The translations under genes were made by a program, and so were the position numbers. Shown here piece by piece: positions 61,976-64,000 of a DNA stretch of 64,000 nt. The stretch is from Symbiodinium natans (lineage: Eukaryota > Sar > Dinophyceae > Suessiales > Symbiodiniaceae), in contig CAJNDS010002501.1 of assembly GCA_905221605.1 (NCBI GenBank), positions 113,501-177,500 on the forward strand, read 5' to 3'. Within the stretch, counting starts at the first letter, position 1. Each line of letters starts with the position of its first letter. Under the pieces are notes generated by a model, which saw nothing but the letters and a program-made list of their open reading frames with translations, made no database searches and had not been told where the DNA came from.

Positions 61976-64000
61976 TCATTTTCCATTTCGATTCCCCTTA
62001 TTCTCATTGCCATCATGACTTTATAGGTGTTGGAGGCCCCAAACTTGATCTTGATAGGGTTTAGGGTTTAGGGTTTAGGGTTTAGGGTTTAGGGTTTAAG
62101 GTTTAGGGTTTAGGGTTTAGGGTACCGAAGGGTCCATGCGCCTAAGTTGGCAGTACTTGAGCCTTAAACTACTTCTCCAATAGCCAAGGGAAAACAGGCT
62201 AGACCTTATTACTCCTACTCAATAAGGAAACCCCGAAAGTTTAAAGTTCAACCATTGGCTGAGAAAGTTAAAGTATTTCCTCTGCAGGGGCTTTCGGGGA
62301 CGAAGTGCATAATGAAGAGGTGCCCTCGTGCGCCTCATGATTTTGTACTTGGGGTTGAGGGCTGAGGGCTTATGGTTTCGGGTTTGGGAATATTATATAC
62401 TTGGGCCCTGAAGTCCTACATGAGCCAGCATAGCCGCACTAGCCGCACCCCCTCCCCCCTCCCCCCCATGATGATCCCCTCCCTACCCCCCCCCCAGTGG
62501 TTCTTGGTCTGTGGTTCACGGGTTTAGGGTTCAGGGTTAGACTGTAGAGTTCAGGATTTTCACTCTGACCCCCTTCGTCCATTGGTTGACAGTGGGTTTA
62601 GAGTTTAGGGTTCGAGGTTTGGGGTAATGGTAGGTTTATGGTTTCCACTTCTCCCCCCTGTGGTTCTTGCTGGGTTTTTGGTTCAGGGTTAGAGTGGTTA
62701 AGGCTGCCGGTTTACCCTTCTCCCCCTTGCGGTTGATTGGTGGGTTTAGGTTTTAGGGCTTAGGGTTCAGGGTTTGGGGTTTAGGTTGAAGGTTTCTCTC
62801 TCCCCCCCTGTGGTCCGTGGTTTTGAGGGTTAACGGGCAGGGTTTGGGGTGGGGGAGTGGGATACCATACCCCTGCACCCGAAGACCTCCAAACCACTTG
62901 CCCCACACCTTGAAACCCAAAACCTTGAGTTCAGCGGATGCGGAGCCCAGCCTAAACCCTAAACCCTAAACCCTAAACCCGAAACCCGAAACCCTAAACC
63001 CTGAACCCTAATCTCTTCCTGGAACATCTACTTCGGGTTTGGGGCTTCGAGTATAGAATGGGCATAGTGGCTAGTTCGTACAAGAATATACTGGTAGTAC
63101 AATCAGGGGAGATTTTTGGTAATCATTAGGTCAGGTTTTAGTCATCTCCCTCTGCCTGAAAAACCTTGGTTTAGGGCATAAGGGTTAAGGTAACACCCTT
63201 CCTAGTATGTCTCCTCACCCAAACTTGCCCACACTTAGTTGGTAGGGAAGATAGGCACTGACCCTTTACGCAGGGATCCCTACGTTTCAGGGCTGCACAG
63301 GCGGAAAAAACCCTAAGCCCTAAACCCTAAACCCTTGCACCCTTAAACCCTAAACCCTGACCCAAGCCGAACCCGAACCATGTAAACCCTTTAAAACCCG
63401 AAAGGCCAGTGGGAAAAGACACCGAGGCCCGAACATCAAGGCCGATTTGCACTGGGAGGAGGAGCGGCCGGCCGAACCTTGGGGATCTCGGGTTCAGGGG
63501 TTAGGATTTCGGGTTCAGGGTTTAGGGTTTAGGGTTCAGGGTTTAGGGTTCAGGGTTTAGGTTTAGGGTCTAGGTCTGGGGCTTCAAGTTTCAGATATGC
63601 TCACTTCTCTCAAATGTGGTCCTTTCGGGTGGTCCTGATTGTAGTACAAGGCGGCCCCCTCTTGTTAAGGGTACCCAAGAGAAGGGACCAATAAGCACCG
63701 CTGGAGAAGCACACAGCACAGCCATACAAAGCTCGGGCATTTTGATGTCGGCCCTCCTCTTCGTGTGCTTCTACAAAAGCACCTATCAGATGACCACCAT
63801 CGACTCTGCAGGTTTGGCTTTGCTGTCCATGGTCGGCTGACAGCTTCGGGCTCGAAGTAAGGGCAACTTCTGTGACGGCGAGACCACATACCTAGGATCC
63901 CTAGGATCCTAGCAGACAAAAATTCGGTTTGGTTAGGTTTGCATAAGGGATCCTAGAACCCAAAAAGGGAAACAAGGGCACCAACTGGGCATCCGAGGTA
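61976..64000. repeat. Host spacer with telomeric arrays and a ~90-bp repeat
   Basis: TTTAGGG lies at 62056-62122 and 63490-63570; CCCTAAA at 62950-63010 and 63315-63360. A half family C copy follows at 62130. 62490-62830 contains about four diverged units with CCCCCCTGTGGTTCTTGGT and GTTTAGGGTTCAGGGTT. The frames at 63616-63919 are open on both strands without a domain. The window ends inside a family A relative (63945-64000). Confidence 0.7.

Noticed and set aside
1..64000. CRISPR arrays, bacterial operons, ribosomal RNA or tRNA genes
   Set aside because: The short repeats are telomeric units without spacers, and no rRNA or tRNA signature was seen.

Overview
The window is eukaryotic nuclear DNA from a protist or alga. 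Both flanks (1-8919 and 32587-64000) are saturated with short arrays of the plant/algal-type telomere unit TTTAGGG/CCCTAAA, in both orientations and mixed with short unique segments, MITE-like repeats, minisatellites and homopolymer tracts. Almost nothing there codes for protein. The only convincing host gene trace is the C-terminal exon of a RING-finger protein at about 5.8-6.1 kb (minus strand). I cannot name the species. Pervasive interstitial TTTAGGG and short reading frames rich in LNPKP and GLGFRV would fit a dinoflagellate or another alga with this telomere unit, but that is inference.

The centre of the window (8920-32586, 23,667 bp) is one integrated Polinton-like virus (PLV)/virophage-type element. 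It is clearly AT-rich against its surroundings, starts and ends with terminal inverted repeats (TIRs) of about 755 bp, and is flanked by a 5-bp target duplication, CAAAG. From left to right it carries: a GIY-YIG endonuclease; a retroviral-type (RVE) integrase; a small basic protein; a very large replication gene (OTU-like domain, protein-primed-type family B DNA polymerase, SF1 helicase, HNH-like zinc motif); four unrecognised proteins; a penton/minor capsid protein; a lipase; two small proteins; the double-jelly-roll major capsid protein (MCP); a second GIY-YIG protein; a large spike with a self-cleaving S74 chaperone; a small coiled-coil protein; a third GIY-YIG protein; the A32-type packaging ATPase; small proteins; a cluster of hairpins; and a zinc-finger protein. 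Replication and integration genes lie on the left, virion genes in the middle and right.

The element is a damaged copy. The integrase has a frameshift in a run of seven A and is split by a nested 1,854-bp TIR transposon (11201-13054, target duplication TAT) whose exact removal restores the reading frame. The replication gene is frameshifted by what looks like a GT duplication exactly at polymerase motif C. The MCP has an in-frame TAA at codon 354, and a small ORF at 30111 also has an in-frame TAA. The ATPase, penton, lipase, spike and all three GIY-YIG genes are intact. I did not recognise a maturation protease.

In the flanks, telomeric units form homogenised variant blocks (7-, 8- and 9-bp periods), occur head-to-head at several points, and interrupt copies of MITE-like repeats. 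This suggests repeated insertion of telomeric DNA at breaks rather than one ancient telomere.
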